From assembly GCA_022360535.1 (NCBI GenBank), contig JAKSCP010000488.1, positions 1 to 14,614 on the forward strand: 14,614 nucleotides of DNA, read 5' to 3'. Origin of the DNA: Pseudomonadales bacterium (GTDB lineage Bacteria; Pseudomonadota; Gammaproteobacteria; Pseudomonadales; Pseudohongiellaceae). The position numbers and the translations under genes are program-made. Position 1 is the first letter of the stretch. Every line of letters starts with the position of its first letter. This document shows, in pieces, positions 6,406-12,765 of the stretch. A model generated the notes under the pieces. It had not been told where the DNA came from and made no database searches. It saw nothing but the letters and a program-made list of their open reading frames with translations.

Positions 6406-7347
6406 CTAATCGATACGACCCCCAAATTCTAACCATTGGGCAAGCTCGGGGCCCAGTTCGCGTAAGGCGAGATCATCGTATGCCTTGATTTGCTCTTCAC
6501 CGAGTACACCCTGCCAACGTTTGTTGGTTCCTTTATGAAAGAAATTCGAAGAGTCCTTCCACACTCCCTGGGTGGCCCCGGGACCCATCGTTGCTGCATC
6601 TTTTTTCATTGATGTAAACGACACCGCTTCCAGTAAGCTGGGCCAGATCTCTTCATTTACCGGGATATCCAGATATGCCGAGATGCGTCGCATTTCAGCA
6701 TCGGTGTCTTTTAGCAGATCGTCGTAATGCACAAACAAGATATTGGGCAACTGACGAAAGTCCCACCAGGTTTTCGCATGGTGCAAATGGGACCAGAATG
6801 GGTAACCATTGTTTTCCCAGGGGAACGCACTCCTGGTCAGCCACTCATCAAAAGCAGGTCCGATATCATCGACAGCATGGACCAGAGGCGGCCCTTCTCT
6901 ATCGGGATTATTGTTCATCTCATCGATGACTTCTGGATTCATGTTGTGCCAATGGTTCCACATGGACATCCATACATCTTTGCCATCGCGCCCGACGAAG
7001 ATATATTTGATTTCATCAAAGAATCGAATGCCATCAAGTGGTAGATGGGTCTTGATGTAACGTCGGCTTTGCAGACTCTCCAGTAAGCCCAACACTTCTT
7101 CTATAGGGCCAAAATTCGCATCCAACCACGGTGTTAGTTCATCCTGAGGCACTGGCGGTCTTGGCGCTTGAAATACCAGAGCAGCGCAAATCCCCTGCAT
7201 CCAGGTAGTGCCTGCCTTGTATGAAGTGGTGATGACGATATCGTCATCTCTGACTTGAAAGTTATCCCAGCGCTTGGCGTCCATCAGTGCACTTCGGTAA
7301 TAGTGCTTGATCTCAGGTTTGCTTGCGGTGTCGCCCATTATTGTCAT
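6406..7347 (-). CDS. PAPS-dependent sulfotransferase (Sulfotransfer_1 family)
   Basis: A 313-residue cytosolic-type sulfotransferase that moves sulfate from PAPS to a hydroxyl or amine of a small molecule. The 5'-phosphosulfate loop is TSYKAGTTW (41-49). The candidate catalytic base is His101 in YIKTHLP. The 3'-phosphate site is IFVGRDGKDVWMSMWNHW (116-133, with Arg120 and Ser128), and the C-terminal FFHKGTNKRWQG (269-280) is the degenerate RKGxxGxWK motif. Length and order match eukaryote-like cytosolic sulfotransferases that are scattered in bacteria. The ATG at 7347 has AGGAA about 7 bases upstream, better placed than the second ATG four codons later. It lies 27 bases after the nitroreductase-family gene and just before the SGNH hydrolase, consistent with one operon. 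The acceptor is unknown. Confidence 0.9.
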   Translation of the reverse strand: MTIMGDTASKPEIKHYYRSALMDAKRWDNFQVRDDDIVITTSYKAGTTWMQGICAALVFQAPRPPVPQDELTPWLDANFGPIEEVLGLLESLQSRRYIKTHLPLDGIRFFDEIKYIFVGRDGKDVWMSMWNHWHNMNPEVIDEMNNNPDREGPPLVHAVDDIGPAFDEWLTRSAFPWENNGYPFWSHLHHAKTWWDFRQLPNILFVHYDDLLKDTDAEMRRISAYLDIPVNEEIWPSLLEAVSFTSMKKDAATMGPGATQGVWKDSSNFFHKGTNKRWQGVLGEEQIKAYDDLALRELGPELAQWLEFGGRID

Positions 7348-7374
7348 TCTTATTTCCTGGCCGAGACGTTCGAT

Positions 7375-7785
7375 TTAGCGAGGATCCAACCTCACAAAAT
7401 AGCGTGGCGGGAATCCGGTTAGAATTCTAAATACGATGCCCGTGGGATTGTCGGCTTGCACACGGTCATGCTCTGCCCCTTCCACGATGACTGCTGTGTA
7501 ATCTGAGTCTACGCCATTTTGCTCCATTCGCATGCTGGGGTTTTCCCGCAACCTTCTGTACCAGGCTCGCGGCCAATGATTCACCGCCACGTACAACTGC
7601 TCGTTACTGCTCAACAATGAAACAATCCGACGATGGGCTTCCCCGTCAGCATCGAAGGTCGTAATAGCGACGGTGTTACCCGCCTCTGGTTGAAAATAGC
7701 CAAGACTGGATTCAAACAACACCACCAGTCCTAGGTAAAAGAGTGCAAGCCCGATAAGGATTTTGACCAAGGTTTTTCGCTGCAT
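7375..7785 (-). CDS. Membrane-anchored nitroreductase/quinone-reductase-like (deazaflavin-dependent nitroreductase superfamily) protein
   Basis: About 136 residues from the ATG at 7785. One N-terminal hydrophobic segment (about 6-26, KILIGLALFYLGLVVLFESS) would anchor it to the inner membrane; the rest is a small split-beta-barrel-like domain with AVNHWPRAWYRRLRENPSMRM (67-87), the stretch typical of the DUF385/Ddn-type family. In mycobacteria these proteins bind F420 (or heme/other flavins in relatives); which cofactor applies here is unknown. The start is well supported: AGGAG lies 5 bases upstream and overlaps the region of the DUF2237 stop codon, suggesting translational coupling. The reading frame extends 22 codons further up, but that would overlap the preceding gene and places a charged stretch before the membrane anchor. 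Confidence 0.65.
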   Translation of the reverse strand: MQRKTLVKILIGLALFYLGLVVLFESSLGYFQPEAGNTVAITTFDADGEAHRRIVSLLSSNEQLYVAVNHWPRAWYRRLRENPSMRMEQNGVDSDYTAVIVEGAEHDRVQADNPTGIVFRILTGFPPRYFVRLDPR

Positions 7786-7792
7786 GAGTCTC

Positions 7793-8164
7793 CTAATTGA
7801 TGTCCACCGCGTATTGTTTGAGTTTTTCCAGAGGCACAATCTCCAGGGCACGTTTATGCGTGCGCGCGAGATAGACCCGTGGTGCTAAGTCGTGTTCGAA
7901 CGCTTCGAGCCAGCGAGAGGCACATAAACACCAGGTATCACCTGGTGAAAGTCCCGGGAAACCATATTCCGGCACAGGAGTGCTCAGATCGTTGCCTCGA
8001 AATCGGGAGAACTCCAGAAACTGTTGAGTAAGTTCAACACAAACAGTATGTGAGCCATGGTCGTCATCACTGGTATTGCAGCAATTATCTCGAAAGAACC
8101 CTGTCACAGGTTCACTTCCACAAGGCTCTAAAGGTTCATCAAAAACGTTTAACGATTCGTCCAC
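7793..8164 (-). CDS. DUF2237 family protein
   Basis: About 123 residues. It matches the DUF2237 pattern closely: NVFDEPLEPC near the start, TGFFRDNCCNTSDDDHGSHTVC, then FLEFSRFRGNDLSTPVPEYGFPGL, GDTWCLCASRW and APRVYLARTH. Six conserved cysteines, some spaced as CC and CxC, suggest a metal or redox role, but no function has been established. I choose GTG at 8164 as start because GGA lies about 8 bases upstream and the usual DUF2237 N-terminus is reproduced; a TTG at 8176 would add four residues. It ends 7 bases before the nitroreductase-family start, and its TAG overlaps that gene's ribosome binding site. It follows the LOG gene by 18 bases. It probably shares a transcript with both. Confidence 0.85.
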   Translation of the reverse strand: MDESLNVFDEPLEPCGSEPVTGFFRDNCCNTSDDDHGSHTVCVELTQQFLEFSRFRGNDLSTPVPEYGFPGLSPGDTWCLCASRWLEAFEHDLAPRVYLARTHKRALEIVPLEKLKQYAVDIN

Positions 8165-8182
8165 AGTTAATTCCAATAAGCT

Positions 8183-8770
8183 TTATGGTGCTACTTTATC
8201 CAAATCAATCCACTTCTGAACATCGAGTGCTTGGTAGGATTCACACTGATCCAGTAATTTTGCCGGATCTTTGTCCAGGATCATCATCTCGCGGTGTGCG
8301 GGACGAATAAATTTCTGCTCGACGCAATGATCAAGAAAGCCGATTAACTGATCGTAATAACCGCTCACATTGAGCACAGCACAAGGTTTTTGGTGAATCT
8401 TCAGTTGTGACCAAGTCAATATCTCGAATAACTCCTCAATAGTGCCCAGGCCTCCGGGCAGCGCAATGAAGGCGTCGGCAAGATCTGCCATTTTCGCTTT
8501 TCTTTCATGCATTGAGTCGACATGAATCATCTCGGTCAATCCCTCATGCGGGACTTCGGTTCGAAATAGATTGCGTGGTAACACACCAGTGACACTGCCA
8601 CCGGCAGCCATCACCGAATCAGCTACTGCCCCCATTAGTCCAATACTAGCGCCCCCATACACCAGACGCAGACCGCGCTGCGCCAACTCTTTGCCTAAAT
8701 CTCGCGCCGCCACGATGAATTCTTCGCTGGCCCCCGCAGCCGACCCACAATAAACACAAACCGATTTCAA
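8183..8770 (-). CDS. LOG-family protein (TIGR00730; nucleotide 5'-monophosphate phosphoribohydrolase)
   Basis: A 195-residue Rossmann-like protein that starts with the family hallmark KSVCVYCGSA. It carries both active-site motifs, MHERKAKM (87-94) and PGGLGTIEELFE (105-116), which form the nucleotide-hydrolysing site. Plant LOG enzymes release cytokinin bases from their 5'-monophosphates; bacterial relatives (long mislabelled lysine decarboxylase) act on AMP or related nucleotides. The substrate here is not evident. The start is a TTG at 8770; no ATG lies near the conserved N-terminus and only a weak AAGGA sits 12 bases upstream. It sits 29 bases behind the zinc metallopeptidase gene and 18 before DUF2237. 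Confidence 0.9.
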   Translation of the reverse strand: MKSVCVYCGSAAGASEEFIVAARDLGKELAQRGLRLVYGGASIGLMGAVADSVMAAGGSVTGVLPRNLFRTEVPHEGLTEMIHVDSMHERKAKMADLADAFIALPGGLGTIEELFEILTWSQLKIHQKPCAVLNVSGYYDQLIGFLDHCVEQKFIRPAHREMMILDKDPAKLLDQCESYQALDVQKWIDLDKVAP

Positions 8771-8799
8771 ACTACTAATTTTCCTTTATCTCTTGTCCC

Positions 8800-9486
8800 T
8801 TAACGGCGCAACAACATGAACCAACGCCCGATATTTAATACATTTGCCAATGCCGCGGCAAAATAAGTGAGCGCTGCCGCCCGCAATATGCGTCTGATGG
8901 CGGGCAGATTTTTGTCTTCGACATACTCCCCTTCCACCAGTATAGGCAAGGCCTTATTGAAGCTCGCATCCCACTCCTCGGGCAGAATGATCAAGTAGGC
9001 GAAGGCACCAGCCAACTGCAGCAAAAGACTGGCCGCAATCACCATACCCACCGCAAACGGCGACCGCAAGACCAAACCAATTACTGGAAAAGCCCACATG
9101 ATAGCAATGCCAGTCCGGGATAGAGCTTGTGCAGTGGGCAGGTATTTACTGCGTAACTCAAATATTTTTTCTTTACGGTGAAACTGAATCGCATGACCCA
9201 CTTCGTGGGCTGCCACCGCCACGGCGGTCAGGGATTTTCCATTGAAGTTGTTCGAACCTAAACGGACCATTTGGTCCCTGGGGTCAAAATGATCTCGAAA
9301 CGGCTGGGTCTCTTCTACCTTAATGCCTGTGAGATTGAATCTATCAATCAGATGCTGGGCGAGCTCGCCCCCGGTGCCAGGTAACTCTGGCATGTCTTTG
9401 CTATAGAAATGCATGACCCGTTTGACCCAGAACGAAGGCAGGATGATTGACGCCGCTAAGACCAAACCAAGAATCGCAAACAGCAT
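8800..9486 (-). CDS. Membrane zinc metallopeptidase (YugP-like, Zn_peptidase_2)
   Basis: A 228-residue membrane protein. Residues 1-21 are a hydrophobic segment; HEVGHAIQ (94-101) is the HExxH zinc site; LPEEWDASFNKALP (168-181) supplies the probable third ligand (Glu170) in the position where YugP has EFDAS; membrane segments follow HExxH at about 126-166 and near 202-216. YugP family members are of unknown physiological substrate, with membrane-protein quality control a common guess. The ATG at 9486 has no good Shine-Dalgarno, but no better start fits the conserved N-terminus. It lies 29 bases after the 2OG oxygenase gene and is likely co-transcribed with it and with the LOG gene. Confidence 0.88.
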   Translation of the reverse strand: MLFAILGLVLAASIILPSFWVKRVMHFYSKDMPELPGTGGELAQHLIDRFNLTGIKVEETQPFRDHFDPRDQMVRLGSNNFNGKSLTAVAVAAHEVGHAIQFHRKEKIFELRSKYLPTAQALSRTGIAIMWAFPVIGLVLRSPFAVGMVIAASLLLQLAGAFAYLIILPEEWDASFNKALPILVEGEYVEDKNLPAIRRILRAAALTYFAAALANVLNIGRWFMLLRR

Positions 9487-9515
9487 AAGAGCAGGAAACT
9501 AAAGCGCGGGGCTTT

Positions 9516-10205
9516 TTATATCACACGACTGAATTTTGACTGAGTACCGCGCTTGGCTCCTGGACCATCTTCTCGCCTTGGCGCACGCAGTTCTTCTTCC
9601 CTGAACCACAAGTTGCAGGCCCACTTCTCACCTGCCAATACAGGCATACCTCCATGCAGGGAGCCGGGATGACGTGTACTTGTGCCTGCACGACAATTGT
9701 GAAACAACACCATGCGGGATTGCTTGGCGCGAATCTCCATGTCCAGCTCTGGAAAACAAGTACCTCCCCCTTGTGGGGGATCGTTGAGATACAGCAAACA
9801 AGTAACCATTCGCTGCCCACCTTTAGCCAGGCAGCGCTTGCCACGCTCTGTACCTGGATCCCAGGCATCGAAATGGGGTGCGTATTGTTGATCGGTTTGA
9901 TAGTGCACGACCTGAAGTGACTCAGCATACTCGAGGCCGATGCCAACCACTTCCGCTATGCGCAGACAAAGACCCTCGATTACCTCATTGAAGGTGTGGG
10001 GAATCCAACAATTACTGCCGCTTCTACCAGCGCTCTCAACACCGGATTTTTCTGCAGAAACCAAAGCCTGCTTTAGCTTTGATTCCGCGACGCTAAGAAT
10101 GCTTTGAATCTCATCCTCGGAAAGAAAATCTTCGAATACGCAGATAAGCGGATCATCATTGACCTGATTCCCAATCTCGTAAAATTTTCTAAGCTTGACC
10201 GTCAT
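9516..10205 (-). CDS. 2OG-Fe(II) oxygenase, prolyl-4-hydroxylase (P4Hc) type
   Basis: A 229-residue non-heme iron dioxygenase. Iron ligands are His111 and Asp113 in APHFDAWD and His184 in SLHGGMPV; Lys194 in GEKWACNLWFRE should bind 2-oxoglutarate. RSGSNCWIPH (61-70) and VTCLLYLNDPPQGGGTCFPEL (134-154) are the other P4Hc landmarks. Bacterial members hydroxylate proline in proteins (elongation factor Tu in Pseudomonas) or free/peptide-bound substrates; the target here is not known. The ATG at 10205 has AGGAG 8 bases upstream. The last 20 or so residues are charged and poorly ordered. The frame on the same strand at 9521-9946 is a shadow. Preceded by an 81-base gap from the beta-oxidation operon, which may be the boundary of a new transcript. 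Confidence 0.9.
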   Translation of the reverse strand: MTVKLRKFYEIGNQVNDDPLICVFEDFLSEDEIQSILSVAESKLKQALVSAEKSGVESAGRSGSNCWIPHTFNEVIEGLCLRIAEVVGIGLEYAESLQVVHYQTDQQYAPHFDAWDPGTERGKRCLAKGGQRMVTCLLYLNDPPQGGGTCFPELDMEIRAKQSRMVLFHNCRAGTSTRHPGSLHGGMPVLAGEKWACNLWFREEELRAPRREDGPGAKRGTQSKFSRVI

Positions 10206-10261
10206 AGGAGTCTCCTAATGGCAGTCTACAGAAAAGCGGTCAATGTCGCGATGGTTTAGGC

Positions 10262-10279
10262 TTTGAGAAAATTCTCAAA
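10262..10279. repeat. Perfect AT-rich inverted repeat between beta-oxidation operon and oxygenase gene
   Basis: TTTGAGAA (10262-10269), two bases, then TTCTCAAA (10272-10279). It lies about 10 bases after the end of the acyl-CoA dehydrogenase gene and some 57 bases upstream of the oxygenase gene. It has no adjacent T-run on the minus strand, so it is a poor terminator, and might instead be an operator or chance. Confidence 0.3.
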
Positions 10280-10286
10280 CCACAAC

Positions 10287-11435
10287 TCAGAACCCACAAA
10301 GACTGGCGTAGCGATTGCGGTGGAAATTAACGTCACCCAGGAACTGTTGTGCGACCCGCGCCCGCTTCAGATAGAACCCGATATCAAACTCATCGGTCAT
10401 GCCGATACCGCCATGCATTTGCACCGCTTCATTACTCACCAGTTCTGCAGTTTCACAAAGTTTGGCCTTGGTCATACTGGCCAACCTGGCAATATCCAGG
10501 TCGGTTTTATCTTGATCATCCAGTGCTGACAAGGCACCCCGTACTGCCGAGCGGCAAAGCTCTAACTCACTGTACATGATGGCAGCCCGGTGCTGTAAAG
10601 CCTGAAAAGACCCGATCAACACTCCGAATTGCTCCCGTTGCTTAAGGTACTCAAGGATTCGCTCAAAAGCTTCCAAGGCACTACCTAACATCTCCGCAGA
10701 CAATCCTACTCTGGCGATATCCAGAATTGCATTCAAACTTGCATCTGAAACTTCTTGCGCCCCAAGATGGGAACCCTCGGTAACAACAACATCCTCCAGA
10801 GTTAACTTTCCACAACTTCGACTGTCCACCATCTTTGTGCGCGTTACGTTGACTCCTGTCTGATCAGCTTCAACCATAAAAAGGCTACGACCGGCCGCAT
10901 CATCTGTGTCGCCAGACGTTCGCGCAACAACCAGGATTTTCTCCGCAACCGGTGCATCCAATACGAATGTCTTACTGCCATTTAGGACATAGCCACTGTC
11001 TTGTTTCACTGCCGTTGTGGCAATATGAGTCGGCTTGTGCACAGGTAATTCATCGACGGCAAATGCCAATAGCAGTTCACCGGCCACAATTTTTGGAAGT
11101 AACTCTGCTTTCTGTGCCTCAGTTCCAAGTTTGCTAATGGCTGTCGCGCCTAACAACACCGTTGCAATTAGTGGCGAGCTAACCAAAGTGCGGCCTGTTT
11201 GCTCCAGCACAACACCCAATCCACCATAGCCGAAATCAAATCCTCCATAGGATTCAGGTACGGCCATACCAGTCCAACCCAGCTCGATCATTTGGGCCCA
11301 GATATCGGGATCGAAACCACGAGGATCGTCTTCATCCCGCAGTCGACGCAAAACATCTACTGGCGCGTGCTGCAGGCAAAAACTCTTTGCTGCATCCTGT
11401 AGCATCTGTTGATCTTCATTCAGTACCAGCGGCAT
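10287..11435 (-). CDS. Acyl-CoA dehydrogenase, catalytically divergent partner subunit
   Basis: 382 residues, an ACAD fold with N-terminal helices (1-120), middle beta domain (about 121-220) and C-terminal helices. Signs of family: WTGMAVPESYGGFDFGYG (54-71), NGSKTFVLD (152-160), HGGIGMTDEFDIGFYLKRA (341-359). Two usual features are missing: the middle-domain FAD/CoA motif (normally EPxAGSD-like) reads VDELPVHKPTHIA (127-139), and the C-terminal position that holds the catalytic base in the neighbour is FLGDVNFHRN (365-374) with no matching Glu. It therefore looks like the non-catalytic or cofactor-sharing half of a heteromeric enzyme with the upstream gene, as in mycobacterial two-subunit ACADs; this is inference. 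The gene starts 19 bases after the stop of that gene. A purine-rich GAGGG run sits about 9 bases before the ATG. Confidence 0.9.
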   Translation of the reverse strand: MPLVLNEDQQMLQDAAKSFCLQHAPVDVLRRLRDEDDPRGFDPDIWAQMIELGWTGMAVPESYGGFDFGYGGLGVVLEQTGRTLVSSPLIATVLLGATAISKLGTEAQKAELLPKIVAGELLLAFAVDELPVHKPTHIATTAVKQDSGYVLNGSKTFVLDAPVAEKILVVARTSGDTDDAAGRSLFMVEADQTGVNVTRTKMVDSRSCGKLTLEDVVVTEGSHLGAQEVSDASLNAILDIARVGLSAEMLGSALEAFERILEYLKQREQFGVLIGSFQALQHRAAIMYSELELCRSAVRGALSALDDQDKTDLDIARLASMTKAKLCETAELVSNEAVQMHGGIGMTDEFDIGFYLKRARVAQQFLGDVNFHRNRYASLCGF

Positions 11436-11454
11436 AGAAAATTCCCTCTCCCTC

Positions 11455-12684
11455 TTACTTGCTCACCAAACTTAACATGTCTGGCAGACCCAGTACTCGC
11501 TTGGCAACAATATTCAGCTGCACTTCGGCAGTGCCACCTTCAATGGAATTGGCTTTTGAACGCAGCCACTCTCGCGCAATCTGCAGTTCGTCATCAGAAA
11601 AGCCATCGCCTTCCCAACCAAGACTTTGGCTGCCAATCGCTTGCAGCAATAATTCATAGCGCCGCTTGTTAAGTTCGCAACCGTAGTACTTCAGCATAGA
11701 AGAAGTGGCATTAGGTCCCTGTGCTTGCTTGGACTCCTCAACGGAGCGTTGCGAAGTGAGAGCAAATACTTCACTGTCTATTTTGAATTGTGCAATTCGG
11801 TCTCTGAGGACCGGATCAGAAATTTGCCCGTCATCCCCGCGATAGTGCATCGCAGCTTTTTCCAGCGAGGCGGTAGTTGAAGTAGTGCCACCTCGATCAC
11901 CTTGGCTGCCAGCCAGACCGAAACCTGAAATCATAGTGCGTTCGTGCTGCAACAAGCGCTTGGCAATAGTCCAACCATCGTTGAGCTGCCCAACAAGATT
12001 GCTCGCGGGTACCCGTACATCATCGAAAAATGTCTCGCAGAATGGAGACGAGCCACTAATCAATTGAATCGGTTTGGTGCTGACACCGTCGGAGGCCATA
12101 TCGAATAGTATGAAGCTAATGCCGCTATGCTTCGGAACCTCGAAGTCTGTTCGCACCAAACAGAAAATCCAATCGGCCTTGTCAGCGTAAGAAGTCCATA
12201 CTTTCGAGCCGTTGATGATGTAGTGGTCACCCTCCAACTCGGCTCTTGTTTTCAGACTGGCCAGATCCGAACCGGAACCAGGCTCTGAGTATCCCTGACA
12301 CCAGCGAATCTCGCCGCGCACGATTTTTGGAATATGTTCAGCTTTCTGTTCATGGTTTCCGTACTGCAGCAGCACTGGGCCCAACATGCTGATACCAAAA
12401 CTGGTCAGCGCAGGTCGCGCGTTGATACGAGCCAGCTCCTGGTTAAGAACAATGGACTCTTCCTTGCTTAACCCACCGCCCCCATACTCTTGGGGCCAGG
12501 TTGGACAAGTCCAGCCTTTTGCTGCCATGCGTTCCAGCCAGAGCTTGCTCTCTGGATTTTTGAACTCTGCATTGCGGCCACCCCAGACTATCTCATCCTG
12601 CACCATGGGAGTTCGCATTGAGGGTGGACAGTTTTCCTCAAGCCAGGCGCGGGTATTCTCTCTAAAACTCTCTAAAACGGACAC
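11455..12684 (-). CDS. Acyl-CoA dehydrogenase, probable catalytic subunit
   Basis: 409 residues. FAD-dependent dehydrogenase that makes the first double bond in beta-oxidation of an acyl-CoA. Landmarks: WTCPTWPQEYGG (58-69), GYSEPGSGSDLAS (131-143, the FAD/CoA-contacting motif), NGSKVWTSYADKADW (158-172), LLQHERT (244-250), and SIEGGTAEVQLNIVAKRVLGLP (380-401), where Glu382 aligns with the catalytic Glu of YEGTSEIQ-type enzymes. An insertion around 265-295 (TTSTTASLEKAAMHY) is typical of this subgroup. Starts at GTG (12684) with AGGA two bases upstream; an in-frame stop (TGA) 18 bases further up excludes a longer protein. It is separated from the multifunctional protein gene by 81 bases that hold a 7-bp hairpin, and is followed 19 bases later by its divergent partner. 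Substrate chain length or type is unknown. Confidence 0.92.
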   Translation of the reverse strand: MSVLESFRENTRAWLEENCPPSMRTPMVQDEIVWGGRNAEFKNPESKLWLERMAAKGWTCPTWPQEYGGGGLSKEESIVLNQELARINARPALTSFGISMLGPVLLQYGNHEQKAEHIPKIVRGEIRWCQGYSEPGSGSDLASLKTRAELEGDHYIINGSKVWTSYADKADWIFCLVRTDFEVPKHSGISFILFDMASDGVSTKPIQLISGSSPFCETFFDDVRVPASNLVGQLNDGWTIAKRLLQHERTMISGFGLAGSQGDRGGTTSTTASLEKAAMHYRGDDGQISDPVLRDRIAQFKIDSEVFALTSQRSVEESKQAQGPNATSSMLKYYGCELNKRRYELLLQAIGSQSLGWEGDGFSDDELQIAREWLRSKANSIEGGTAEVQLNIVAKRVLGLPDMLSLVSK

Positions 12685-12716
12685 AATCCTTTTGTTCCCT
12701 CACTTGCTTAGTATTC

Positions 12717-12744
12717 CTCCGGACGCACAGCGACGCTTCCGGAG
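12717..12744 (-). repeat. Hairpin in the gap between the multifunctional protein and acyl-CoA dehydrogenase genes
   Basis: CTCCGGA (12717-12723) and TCCGGAG (12738-12744) form a 7-bp GC-rich stem with a 14-base loop. It lies in the 81-base spacer of the beta-oxidation operon. No T-run follows, so it is not a terminator; it may protect or partly uncouple the two halves of the message. Confidence 0.4.
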
Positions 12745-12765
12745 CAACTATCTGTTAAAGTAACT

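Noticed and set aside
9486..9515. Short AAAGC/GCTTT hairpin between the oxygenase and metallopeptidase genes
   Set aside because: Only a 5-bp stem with a broken T-run; too weak to call a terminator inside a tight gene run.
9521..9946. A 141-codon open frame on the minus strand
   Set aside because: It is a same-strand shadow of the 2OG oxygenase gene, which has all catalytic residues.
7786..10219. Identical 12-mer ATTAGGAGACTC before the starts at 7785 and 10205
   Set aside because: It contains the Shine-Dalgarno core, which is constrained, and only two copies exist; most likely coincidence rather than a shared regulatory element.
12717..12744. Hairpin at the end of the multifunctional protein gene as an intrinsic terminator
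   Set aside because: No T-run follows it on the minus strand, and the downstream genes belong to the same pathway.
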